Shown here: positions 8,681 through 17,008 of the stretch, one piece after another
Layout: each line of letters opens with the position of its first letter
How positions within the stretch are numbered: the stretch's first letter is position 1
Assembly (NCBI GenBank): GCA_003165005.1
Contig: PLSB01000068.1
Coordinates: forward strand, 1-50,383
DNA from: Acidobacteriaceae bacterium
GTDB lineage: Bacteria; Acidobacteriota; Terriglobia; Terriglobales; Acidobacteriaceae
Length of the DNA stretch: 50,383 nt
Direction of reading: 5' to 3'
Program-made: the position numbers and the translations under genes
The notes under the pieces: model-generated
Database searches by the model: none
What the model was told of the DNA's origin: nothing
The model's input: the letters and a program-made list of their open reading frames with translations, nothing else

Positions 8681-8735
8681 GGGGCTAAAGCCCCGATCAT
8701 TTTTGCGCGCGTTACGGCACGACTGAAGTCGTGCC
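8681..8735. repeat. Pair of short palindromes (REP-like)
   Basis: GGGGCTAAAGCCCC (8681-8694) and GGCACGACTGAAGTCGTGCC (8716-8735). Confidence 0.7.
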
Positions 8736-8831
8736 CTTTCACGTTTCTGTGCCCCGTAAGCCTGTCTCAGCAGCCACGATTTCGGGCCTCCCACGACGCC
8801 ATTCGTACAACCAGTTCCTGCACAGCGGGAA

Positions 8832-9071
8832 TCACAGCTTCGCGTGGCCGCCGTCGCACATGGGCGGATCGGCCGTGTGCTTGCATCCGCAGAAGTAGAC
8901 GGTCTTGGAATCGGCGGCCTCGTACTTCACAGGCGTGAATCCGGTTCCCTGGTGGCTTCCGTCGCAAAACGGCTGGTTGGCGCTCCGTCCGCAAGCGCAC
9001 CAAAAGTAGGCCTTCCCTGCCTCGACGGCAACGGGATAAGGGCCTTTCTGGGCAATGACTGGATCCGGCAT
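8832..9071 (-). CDS. CDGSH iron-sulfur domain protein (two CDGSH motifs)
   Basis: MPDPVIAQKGPYPV...CACGRSANQPFCDGSH...CGCKHTADPPMCDGGH; 79 aa when started at the internal ATG (9071). Confidence 0.88.
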   Translation of the reverse strand: MPDPVIAQKGPYPVAVEAGKAYFWCACGRSANQPFCDGSHQGTGFTPVKYEAADSKTVYFCGCKHTADPPMCDGGHAKL

Positions 9072-9189
9072 GATGAGGGCTCCTGGTTCGGAAGATAGAG
9101 TTCCTGACGAGGAATATAACCGATCGAGGGTCTGACGATTAAAGTGGGCTCTAGTGAGATGAATGAGAAGTTCATTGAAGAACAACCGC

Positions 9190-9243
9190 AGATCCTTCGA
9201 CTCCGTTTGCCGCAAAAAGCGCGGCAAACTCCGCTCAGGATGA
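9190..9243. repeat. Nested palindromic repeat (REP-like)
   Basis: GATCCTTCGACTCCG[TTTGCCGC-aaaaagc-GCGGCAAA]CTCCGCTCAGGATGACA; inner 9-bp stem 9205-9213/9221-9229, outer ATCCT/AGGAT. Confidence 0.7.
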
Positions 9244-9246
9244 CAG

Positions 9247-9290
9247 CTTCATAGTGATGGGAACTTCATTTTGATGCGAACTTCACACTC
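9247..9290. repeat. Imperfect 17-bp tandem repeat
   Basis: CTTCATAGTGATGGGAA / CTTCATTTTGATGCGAA / CTTCACACTC. Confidence 0.6.
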
Positions 9291-9307
9291 GCACTCGCAG
9301 TCACACG

Positions 9308-10276
9308 CTAGTGAAGGCCGGATTTGGGAAAGACCTGCGCCAGCCACGGTATGTGCACGAACGAGGTGCACACCAGCACAATGCAGCAAACGGCGAGCAG
9401 CGCCATCAAGCGGGGCTCGCGATAGAGCTTTTCCGGGTGCTGCACCGGGCTGTTCTCGGAGAATGCCAGATTGAAGTAGTCGGCCATGAGCAGCGCGATG
9501 AAGGGGAACGCGAAGATCATCTCCATGCGGTAACGCATGATGAAGGCGCCGAAGAAAAGCATCGACGTGGCCGCGTAGAAGAGGACGGAGACCAGCAGCG
9601 ACCGCTCGGTATAGACCAGGAAGGAACGCCGGTAGAGCGCGGCCAATTTGTAGCCGATCTGGCGGAACTCACTGAAGCGTTTCAAGGCCATGAAGTAGCC
9701 GCCCAGCATCCAGTAAGCGATGAGCAGCGAGGCCGGCGGCAGCACGGTGGAGGTGACGATATACCATCCCACGCAAAAACGGATGGGATTATTGATCGAT
9801 TCGGAGAGCACGTCGAGATAGGGAACGTCCTTGGTGCGGAAGGGGGGAATGTTGTAGAGGCATCCCATCACCCAGAGGCTGAGGACGGTCAGGAAGAGCA
9901 TCTTCGATACCGCGAGCGCCAGCAGGAATCCAACCACGCCGCAGGCAATCCATTGCGCGTAAGCCAGCGGGACGTGCACCATGCCGCTGGCCGCGGGACG
10001 CATGCATTTGGTGGGGTGCAGCCGGTCGAAGGGCGCATCGAGCAGCTCGTTCAGCACGTAGTTGCTGCTGGCCACGGCAACCACCGCGAGCAGGCCCAGC
10101 ACGGCCCTCCAGAACAACGCGAGGCTGGCCGGTCCTCCAGTAATGCTGGCGGCAACGACGATTCCGGGAAGGACAAAGACCTGCTTGACGGAATGATCAA
10201 GGCGAAAGAGGGCGAGATGAGCAACCAGACGGCCTCGAACGGCGCTTGACGGTAAAGAGATCGTGGTCAGGCTCAT
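9308..10276 (-). CDS. UbiA-family prenyltransferase (decaprenyl-phosphate phosphoribosyltransferase-like)
   Basis: Multi-TM protein with SNYVLNELLDAPFDRLHPTK...RPAASG (UbiA Asp-rich motif) and YNIPPFRTKDVPYLDVLSESINNPIRF. Confidence 0.8.
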   Translation of the reverse strand: MSLTTISLPSSAVRGRLVAHLALFRLDHSVKQVFVLPGIVVAASITGGPASLALFWRAVLGLLAVVAVASSNYVLNELLDAPFDRLHPTKCMRPAASGMVHVPLAYAQWIACGVVGFLLALAVSKMLFLTVLSLWVMGCLYNIPPFRTKDVPYLDVLSESINNPIRFCVGWYIVTSTVLPPASLLIAYWMLGGYFMALKRFSEFRQIGYKLAALYRRSFLVYTERSLLVSVLFYAATSMLFFGAFIMRYRMEMIFAFPFIALLMADYFNLAFSENSPVQHPEKLYREPRLMALLAVCCIVLVCTSFVHIPWLAQVFPKSGLH

Positions 10277-10664
10277 GCAGGGTTCTCAAGCACTCCGGAT
10301 TCGGATTTTGTGGTCGAAGCTCCACTTCAAGCAGGGTGAGGATTCACACGGAGCAGCTTCCCCGTGCGCTCGATACCCCACCACGCTCCCGTTGCCGGGT
10401 GAAGCAGACATTGTTCGACACCCCATCATAGTTGTAAGACGCAAAAAAATCCTCCGAGGATACCTGGACCGGAAGTTTTTTAGCCAAAGAGCGGTAGAAT
10501 CCTGTCCATGGGGCGTAATGCATCGCGTACTGTAATCGGTCGCGATCCGATTTACGTCTCAGATAGAAAGCCTGGCGTTCGTACTCCATGCCGGGTTTCC
10601 GCTCTACGGCCGCTCAGAAGGCGCCGGGCGGCTCACGCATTCACTTGAGGTTGTCGATGGGCCT

Positions 10665-10919
10665 ATGAAACTGCTGCGAATCCTCCCTCTCGTTTTGATT
10701 TTTATGGGCGCGCTTCTTTTGTTCGAGCGCCCTGCGTTCGCCTACGCCGATCCGGGCACGGGCCTGCTCGCCCTGCAGGCGGCAGGATCGGCGCTGATTG
10801 CCGCGGGCTGGTATCTGCGGCGGAAGATCTATACCCTGTTCCATCGCGCGAAGCCGGCAGCGGACAACCAGGAAGAGGCCGCGCGCGTCGTGAACGGTGA
10901 GGATTCGCACTCCTCGTGA
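10665..10919 (+). CDS. Small membrane protein with YxDPGTG motif
   Basis: 84 aa, signal/TM N-terminus then AYADPGTGLLALQAAGSALIAAGWYLRRKIYTLF; its stop overlaps the next gene start. Confidence 0.7.
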   Translation: MKLLRILPLVLIFMGALLLFERPAFAYADPGTGLLALQAAGSALIAAGWYLRRKIYTLFHRAKPAADNQEEAARVVNGEDSHSS

Positions 10920-12418
10920 ACGGTCCGCTCGACCCTCCCAACAGACCCGCTCGGCGCCCCTCCGCCGATTCAGGGTTGGAACCGACATTCCGCGATCCGG
11001 CCGGCCAGCTCCGGCTGATGGACGATTGTGCCCTGCGGCAGATTCGTCCCGCGGCCCGGGAAGAAACGCTCGAATTCCTTCGGTCGCCGCTGCGCACAAC
11101 ACTGGAGCAAAGCGGCGACCTGATTGCGAGCAAGATCGCAAGCCCCGACGATCACCCGCTTGTCGCTGCCGGCGAGTTGTGGCTGGAGCATCCGCGCGTC
11201 GATCCCATCAGCTACCCGTGGGAGTGGACCACCGCGCAGTGGCGCGCCGCGGCCGAGCTCACCTTACGGGTTGCCAGCCAGGCCATTGCCGCGGGATGGA
11301 CGCTGAAGGATGCAACACCGTTGAACGTTCTGTTTATGGGTCCGTGCCCCGTCCTGGTGGATGTGTTGTCGTTCGAGCGCCGCGATCCGCGCTCTACGGT
11401 TTGGCTGGCCTACGGCCAGTTCGTGCGCACGTTTCTGTTGCCGCTGGTAGCCGCGAAGTATCTAGGCTGGCCGCTCGAGGCAACTCTCTTCAGGCGCGAC
11501 GGCTACGAGCCGCGAGAGATCTGCAATGCTCTGCCGCTGCGGCAAAAGTTCAGCCCGGCTCTTTTCGATGTGGTTACGCTGGCTACGCTCCTGGAGCGGC
11601 GCGGCCAAAAACCGTCCGACGCGAAGAAGCTGCCAATGGCCAATGATCCTGCATTGGCGAGACATATCCTTGAGAAGCGCATCGCGCGCCTGGGCAAGCA
11701 GATTCGCCATGCGGCCAGGGGGTTGAATCGCAGCCAGTGGAGCGATTACACGCAAACGGCCCGGCACTATCAACCCGCCGACATCGAGCAGAAAAGGCAG
11801 TTTGTGAAGGCAACGCTCGAGCGCCTGCATCCGGCGAGGGTGCTCGATATCGGCGCCAATACGGGAAGCTATGCGCGCATGGCTGCCGAAGCCGGCGCGG
11901 AAGTGGTGGCGCTCGACAGCGACGCTGCGGCCCTGGAAACGCTCTGGGTGATGACGGCGCGCGAGAAACTCGCGATCGCGGCGCTGGTCGCCAATGTCGC
12001 CCGGCCCACGCCCGCGGCGGGTTGGCGGAATCGCGAACATCTCTCGCTGCTCGACCGGCTCGTGGGAAGATTCGACCTGGTGCTGATGCTGGCGGTGATT
12101 CATCATCTGATTCTGCGCGAGCAGGCGCCGCTGGCGCTCATCGGTGAGCTTGCGGCGAGCCTCACGCGGCGCTGGCTTCTGGTGGAGTGGGTGCCGCCCT
12201 CGGATCCCATGTACCAGGAGTGGCTGCGCGGGCGCGACGAACTCTACGGACATTGGACCGAGGACGATCTGAAACAAGCCTTCGCACCGTTTTTCACCGT
12301 TGCCGATCGCTGCGAACTGGGCAATAAGCGCGTGCTCCTGCTCTTCGAGCGCATGGGCGAAACCTCCGGCGGCGCAGCCGAGACCGGCAAGCTAAATCAT
12401 AAAGAGAGCACTGCATGA
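10916..12418 (+). CDS. Two-domain SAM-dependent methyltransferase (NoeA-like)
   Basis: N-terminal DATPLNVLFMGPCPVLVDVLSFER; C-terminal class I MTase motif VLDIGANTGSYARMAAEAGAEVVALDSD and FDLVLMLAVIHHL. GTG start overlaps the previous stop. Confidence 0.75.
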   Translation: MNGPLDPPNRPARRPSADSGLEPTFRDPAGQLRLMDDCALRQIRPAAREETLEFLRSPLRTTLEQSGDLIASKIASPDDHPLVAAGELWLEHPRVDPISYPWEWTTAQWRAAAELTLRVASQAIAAGWTLKDATPLNVLFMGPCPVLVDVLSFERRDPRSTVWLAYGQFVRTFLLPLVAAKYLGWPLEATLFRRDGYEPREICNALPLRQKFSPALFDVVTLATLLERRGQKPSDAKKLPMANDPALARHILEKRIARLGKQIRHAARGLNRSQWSDYTQTARHYQPADIEQKRQFVKATLERLHPARVLDIGANTGSYARMAAEAGAEVVALDSDAAALETLWVMTAREKLAIAALVANVARPTPAAGWRNREHLSLLDRLVGRFDLVLMLAVIHHLILREQAPLALIGELAASLTRRWLLVEWVPPSDPMYQEWLRGRDELYGHWTEDDLKQAFAPFFTVADRCELGNKRVLLLFERMGETSGGAAETGKLNHKESTA

Positions 12419-13914
12419 TCAAGCGCATCGCACAGGCGTGGGGATTTGCCTCCATCCTGTTATTGCCGAACTACATCGACCTCACTTCTTCCGCCGGCGA
12501 CGCGCGCATGCGCTTTCCTACGCCGCTCACGCGCATTGCACTGGCGCATCTCGCGGACTTCGCGATCGTGGCCCTGGTCTTCGCCGGACTCATGGCGATG
12601 CTGCGCAAACTGAAGGCGTGGCCCACGATCCGCTGGGTGCTGATGGCTCTCCTGCCGGTCTTTCTGCTGGTGCGCAACCTCGACGTCTTTCCCTTCGACG
12701 TGCCGAATTTTGCTGTGGTTGCCGCGAGTCTGCTCTGGATGATTGCGCTGCTGGTTCTCATTCGGCGCGCGCCCGCGATCGCGAACCGGCTGCGCAGCAT
12801 GGGCAGCGCCGTGCTCACGGGGTTTGCCGTTTTTGCTCTGGTCATAACCTGGCAACTGGTGCGCGCCGCAATGTGGCGTCCGGGGCCGCAAGCCTATGCC
12901 GCGCCGATCCCGGCGCAGCCGGCCAGCAAGCCGCGCCTGGTTTGGATTCTCTTTGACGAACTGGCGTTGAAGCCCACCTTCGAAACGCGCGATCCGTCGT
13001 TGCAGCTTCCCAATCTCGACCGCCTGCGCGGCGAAAGCACGCTCTACACCGACGTGACGCCCATCGCCTACCGGACGACACGCGCGGCGCCGAGCCTGAT
13101 GCTGGGACGCAAAGTGACCGACGTGGTCTATACCAACGACAATCGCTACCTTGTTCAGATAGAAGACTCGCCGCACTGGCAGAGCTTCGACGTGCAAGAT
13201 TCGCTCCTCGGTCAAGCCAAGCAGCGCGGAGTCACGACCTCGATCGTGGGATGGTACGTTGCCTATTGCCCCATCTTTGCCAGTGTGGCCACGGAGTGCT
13301 ACTGGAGCAACGACGATGCGCAGGACCGCGGTCCCACGTGGCTCGACGCCAGCTTTCAAGAGAACGTCTGGTTTCCGCTGCGCATTCTGGTGGAGCAGTT
13401 TGTGTGGCCGAGCCGGGCATGGAAGGACGACGCGGAGTGGAATGCGGAGGGGCACATCGCGTCGGTGAAGGACGTGAGCCATCACGCGCTGGCAACGCTC
13501 GAAACCAGCCAGGCCGATGTGATTTTTCTGCACATTCCCGCGCCGCATCCGCCGGCCTTCTGGGATCGGCGCACCGGCGCTTTCGCGACCGGCGGCTCTT
13601 ACCTCGATGGCCTCGATTACTCGGATCGTTTGCTGGGGCAGATGCTCGAGATTCTCGAGGCGCAGCCGCGCTGGGCGGCAACCACGCTGATCGTGCATGG
13701 CGACCACTCCTGGCGCACCGGCATGTGGCGGCCGTTGGCCGGGTGGAGCGCGGAAGACGAGCGCATCTCCGACGGCGGAAAGTGGGACCCTCGGCCGGTT
13801 CTGCTGATTCACACGCCGGGAGAGCAAAACGCCGCAACCGTGGCGGCGCCTACCAGCCTGATGGTTGTGCACGATTTTGTCGCCGCAGAGATCCAGCGCA
13901 TGGCGCAGAAGTGA
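12415..13914 (+). CDS. Membrane-anchored sulfatase/alkaline-phosphatase-superfamily protein
   Basis: N-terminal TM segments followed by LVWILFDELALKPTFE, LPNLDRLRGESTLYTDVTPIAYRTTRAAPSLMLG and TLIVHGDHSWR; ATGA overlap with the upstream gene. Confidence 0.75.
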   Translation: MIKRIAQAWGFASILLLPNYIDLTSSAGDARMRFPTPLTRIALAHLADFAIVALVFAGLMAMLRKLKAWPTIRWVLMALLPVFLLVRNLDVFPFDVPNFAVVAASLLWMIALLVLIRRAPAIANRLRSMGSAVLTGFAVFALVITWQLVRAAMWRPGPQAYAAPIPAQPASKPRLVWILFDELALKPTFETRDPSLQLPNLDRLRGESTLYTDVTPIAYRTTRAAPSLMLGRKVTDVVYTNDNRYLVQIEDSPHWQSFDVQDSLLGQAKQRGVTTSIVGWYVAYCPIFASVATECYWSNDDAQDRGPTWLDASFQENVWFPLRILVEQFVWPSRAWKDDAEWNAEGHIASVKDVSHHALATLETSQADVIFLHIPAPHPPAFWDRRTGAFATGGSYLDGLDYSDRLLGQMLEILEAQPRWAATTLIVHGDHSWRTGMWRPLAGWSAEDERISDGGKWDPRPVLLIHTPGEQNAATVAAPTSLMVVHDFVAAEIQRMAQK

Positions 13915-14181
13915 TTCGTCTCTGCGGTGCCCTTCCCCAGCCCGGCGTAAAATCGCAGGGACCGGGCGCGGAACCCTGAATGCGGCAGTTCGGGAACCGC
14001 TCTTGCCGGGCAGGCGCAACTGAGATGCCCCAGAGTTCGGCCAGCTCGGTTCCAAATCGGGAAGAAAAACCAAAGTAAGCATGCAACCACTGTCATTTGT
14101 GAGGCCGTGGCTCATGGGGCCACCGAATTCGCCGCTGAATTCGGGAGGCAGGCTGATATAGTTGAATCACTCTGGCTTGCC

Positions 14182-14209
14182 TTGACCCACGGCGAAGGAA
14201 ATGATTAAA
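14182..14209 (+). promoter_or_regulatory. Possible sigma70-type promoter for the EPS locus
   Basis: TTGACC (14182-14187), 16-nt spacer, ATTAAA (14204-14209). Confidence 0.3.
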
Positions 14210-14232
14210 AGCCGGTGAAAGCACCTCCTTTC

Positions 14233-14267
14233 ATGCCTGGCAGAAGCAGTGCCTCGCAGGCATTTTC
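14233..14267 (+). terminator. Terminator-like hairpin in the leader of the antiterminator gene
   Basis: ATGCCTG (14233-14239) pairs with CAGGCAT (14257-14263), immediately followed by TTTCC; it is upstream of, not after, a gene. Confidence 0.4.
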
Positions 14268-14369
14268 CCTAGCTCTCGGTTTGGGATTCGCGGCGCATGC
14301 GATACGCGAGTTTTGCCTTGGTGGAAGCAGCTGTGGAAAACACCTCACCCAAGTGAGGATGGCGAAGCT

Positions 14370-14963
14370 ATGCAAGAAATCGGAAACTCGGAGATTCGTG
14401 TTGCGCACCCCGCACTGATATGCGATGCAGCGCAGCCGTGCCGGTGGTTTGCCCTTTATACGGCTTCGCGGCACGAAAAGCGCGTAGCCCTGCATCTGGG
14501 CCAGCGCGAGATCGAGTTTTACCTTCCGCTCTACAAGTCGGAACGCAAATGGGCCGATGGGTCGAGGGTGACGCTGGATCTGCCGCTCTTTCCCGGGTAC
14601 CTGTTCGTTCATATTCGGCGCAGCGAGCGCAGCCGCGTGCTGGGCGTGCCCGGCGCATTGTCGCTCGTGGGCGGAACGGGCGGCGAGCCTGCCTGGTTGC
14701 CCGAGGCAACGATTGATGCACTGCGAGCGGGGCTGGAGGCGCGGCGGGTGCGGCCGCATCCGTGGCTGACTGTTGGCCAGCGCATGCGCATAAGGTCCGG
14801 CGCTTTGGCCGGATTCGAAGGCATCGTGGTGCGCAAGAAGAACAGCTTGCGCGTGGTTCTGACCGTGGAGCACATCATGCAAAGCTACGCCGTGGAAGTG
14901 GCCCGCGACGATCTGGAGCCGCTCTCGCCTGGTGAATTGCCGCGTAGCGGAAACCTGCAGTAG
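14370..14963 (+). CDS. UpxY/NusG-like transcription antiterminator
   Basis: WFALYTASRHEKRVALHLGQREIEFYLPLYKSERKWADGSRVTLDLPLFPGYLFVHI; C-terminal KOW-like RIRSGALAGFEGIVVRKKNSLRVVLTVEHIMQSYAVEV. Internal ATG 14370 preferred over 14313. Confidence 0.88.
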   Translation: MQEIGNSEIRVAHPALICDAAQPCRWFALYTASRHEKRVALHLGQREIEFYLPLYKSERKWADGSRVTLDLPLFPGYLFVHIRRSERSRVLGVPGALSLVGGTGGEPAWLPEATIDALRAGLEARRVRPHPWLTVGQRMRIRSGALAGFEGIVVRKKNSLRVVLTVEHIMQSYAVEVARDDLEPLSPGELPRSGNLQ

Positions 14964-15105
14964 ACGGCGCCGGACGGCCGGTCCTATCGTAACGCGGATT
15001 CCGAAAACCCTATCCAGCGTGCTTCACGTCCCCTGACCTCTCCCCTTGCAGGTCAGTTCTTCAGCGCTGCGGCGCTCGGCCTCGAGCCGCGCCGCTGAGA
15101 TTCCC

Positions 15106-15699
15106 ATGCCCAAGACTCAAAACTCCGGAAAAGGCAATGCCGAAGCGCGCATCCTGGCCAGCGCAGCCGGAATGTTTGCCAACTTTGGCTACAACGGCGT
15201 GAGTACGCGCGACATTGCCGCCGGTGCGGGAGTGAACGAGGTGACGATCTACCGGCACTACTCGCGCAAACGCGATCTGTATGTCGCCGTGCTCGATGCC
15301 GAACTGCAACAGGTGAAGCTGCGCGGCGATCGGCTGGCCCGCATTGCGGAGGCGCGGGATGCGAAGACAGCCCTGGCGCGCACCTTTGAGTTGATTTGGG
15401 CGACGCTCTCGAACCGGCAGGATCTGCTGCGCCTGATGCAGTATTGCTCGCTCGAAATGGGCGACGATATCGATCCGCTGCTGCGCAAGCACCTGGGCGA
15501 ACTGGTGGAGGTGATTGCGCGCTACCTGGAGCCATGGGTGAGCAAGGGCGAGCTGCGCTGTTCGAGCGCCAAGACTCTGGTGCTCTCCCTGGTCGCCATC
15601 ATTCTCAGCCACCGCACGCTGCATCGGCTTTTCGCCGGCGACGGTTCCAGTCCCGAGGCGCTGTTCAAGGCGTATGCGGAACTTTCGGCGCCGGAATAG
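15106..15699 (+). CDS. TetR-family transcriptional regulator
   Basis: ARILASAAGMFANFGYNGVSTRDIAAGAGVNEVTIYRHYSRKRDLYVAVL is a TetR_N helix-turn-helix. Confidence 0.9.
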   Translation: MPKTQNSGKGNAEARILASAAGMFANFGYNGVSTRDIAAGAGVNEVTIYRHYSRKRDLYVAVLDAELQQVKLRGDRLARIAEARDAKTALARTFELIWATLSNRQDLLRLMQYCSLEMGDDIDPLLRKHLGELVEVIARYLEPWVSKGELRCSSAKTLVLSLVAIILSHRTLHRLFAGDGSSPEALFKAYAELSAPE

Positions 15700-15723
15700 G
15701 CATTGCTAGCTTGGTAGCCGCCC

Positions 15724-16878
15724 ATGCGCATTCTGCACGTCATCGACAGTTTTTCTCCTGCCACCGGCGGCCCGCCGGAGGCGGTGCGGCAACTGGTGAA
15801 GGCCTCGCGCGCCGCGGGCACGGAGGTTGAGGCCGTCTGCCTGGACAGCCCGCAGGCGGAGTTCCTCGGCGGTCTCGACTGCCCGGTGCATGCACTCAAT
15901 GAGTCTTATCTGGGCCGGTACGCCTTTTCGCCGCGCCTCTGGCACTGGCTCCGAGCCAACGCCGGACGCTTCGACGGCATGGTCATGCATGGCGCCTGGA
16001 CCTTTCCCGGTTCCGCGCTGCGCTCGGCGGCGCGTCGCGCGCACAAGCCGTATGGCATCTTTGTGCACGGCGCGCTCGATCCCTGGTTCAACCGGCAGTA
16101 TCCGCTGAAGCATGTGAAAAAGCTCCTCTACTGGCCCTTGCAGTATGCCGTGCTGCGCGACGCCGCGGCGGTTTTCTTTACGACCACGACCGAACGCGAT
16201 CTGGCGAAGACCAGTTTCCGGCCCAGCCATTGGAAGAGCGTGGTAGCTCCGCTGGGCATCGTGGAGGGGGAAGACTTCAAGCACGATCCCGCCGCACAGG
16301 TTGAGGCGTTCTATGGCGCATGGCCCGCGTTGCGCGGGCGGCGCTTTCTCTTGTTTCTGGCGCGCATGCACGAGAAGAAGGGCTGCGACCTGCTGATCGA
16401 GGCGTTTGCGCGCGTGGCCCGGACGGCGCCCGAAGTGGATCTGGTGATGGCTGGCCCGGACCAGGTGGGAATGCAGGCGCGACTGGAAAGCCGCGCGGGA
16501 CAACTGGGCATCGCCGGCCGGGTGCATTGGCCGGGGTTGATTGGCGGCGATGTGAAGTGGGGAGCGCTCAGGGCCTGCGACGCCCTCGTCCTGCCCTCGC
16601 ACCAGGAGAACTTTGGAGTTTCCGTGGCCGAGGCTCTGCGCGCGGGGCGGCCGGTGCTTCTGAGCTACCAGGTCAACATCTGGCCGGAGATTGAGAACGA
16701 CGGGGTGGGCATGGCCAGCGAGGACACCCTCGATGGCACAGTGCGGCTGTTGCAACGCTGGTTCGGTTTGCCTGCAGCGGAACAGGCCGCGATGGCGGCG
16801 CGCGCGCAGCCCTGTTTCACCGCGCGATTTTCCATGGAGAAAACCACGGCCGCGCTGCATGAGGTTTTTGCCGCGTGA
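15724..16878 (+). CDS. GT4-family glycosyltransferase
   Basis: MRILHVIDSFSPATGGPPEAVRQL; FLARMHEKKGCDLLIEAF; LVLPSHQENFGVSVAEALRAGRPVLLS. Confidence 0.88.
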   Translation: MRILHVIDSFSPATGGPPEAVRQLVKASRAAGTEVEAVCLDSPQAEFLGGLDCPVHALNESYLGRYAFSPRLWHWLRANAGRFDGMVMHGAWTFPGSALRSAARRAHKPYGIFVHGALDPWFNRQYPLKHVKKLLYWPLQYAVLRDAAAVFFTTTTERDLAKTSFRPSHWKSVVAPLGIVEGEDFKHDPAAQVEAFYGAWPALRGRRFLLFLARMHEKKGCDLLIEAFARVARTAPEVDLVMAGPDQVGMQARLESRAGQLGIAGRVHWPGLIGGDVKWGALRACDALVLPSHQENFGVSVAEALRAGRPVLLSYQVNIWPEIENDGVGMASEDTLDGTVRLLQRWFGLPAAEQAAMAARAQPCFTARFSMEKTTAALHEVFAA

Positions 16879-17008
16879 TGGCCCGGAAGCGAGGAGTTCT
16901 CATCCGGCTTCGCGCCCGCGACCTGGAAACTGCGGCATCGGTTCCAATGCGGCAAACCGGCGCTGCGCAACACGTTATCTTTAATTGGGTGATGGGTTAG
17001 GAGTTTCT

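Noticed and set aside
12460-14115. 551-aa minus-strand ORF
   Set aside because: Antisense shadow of the sulfatase-like gene; no domain motifs and atypical composition.
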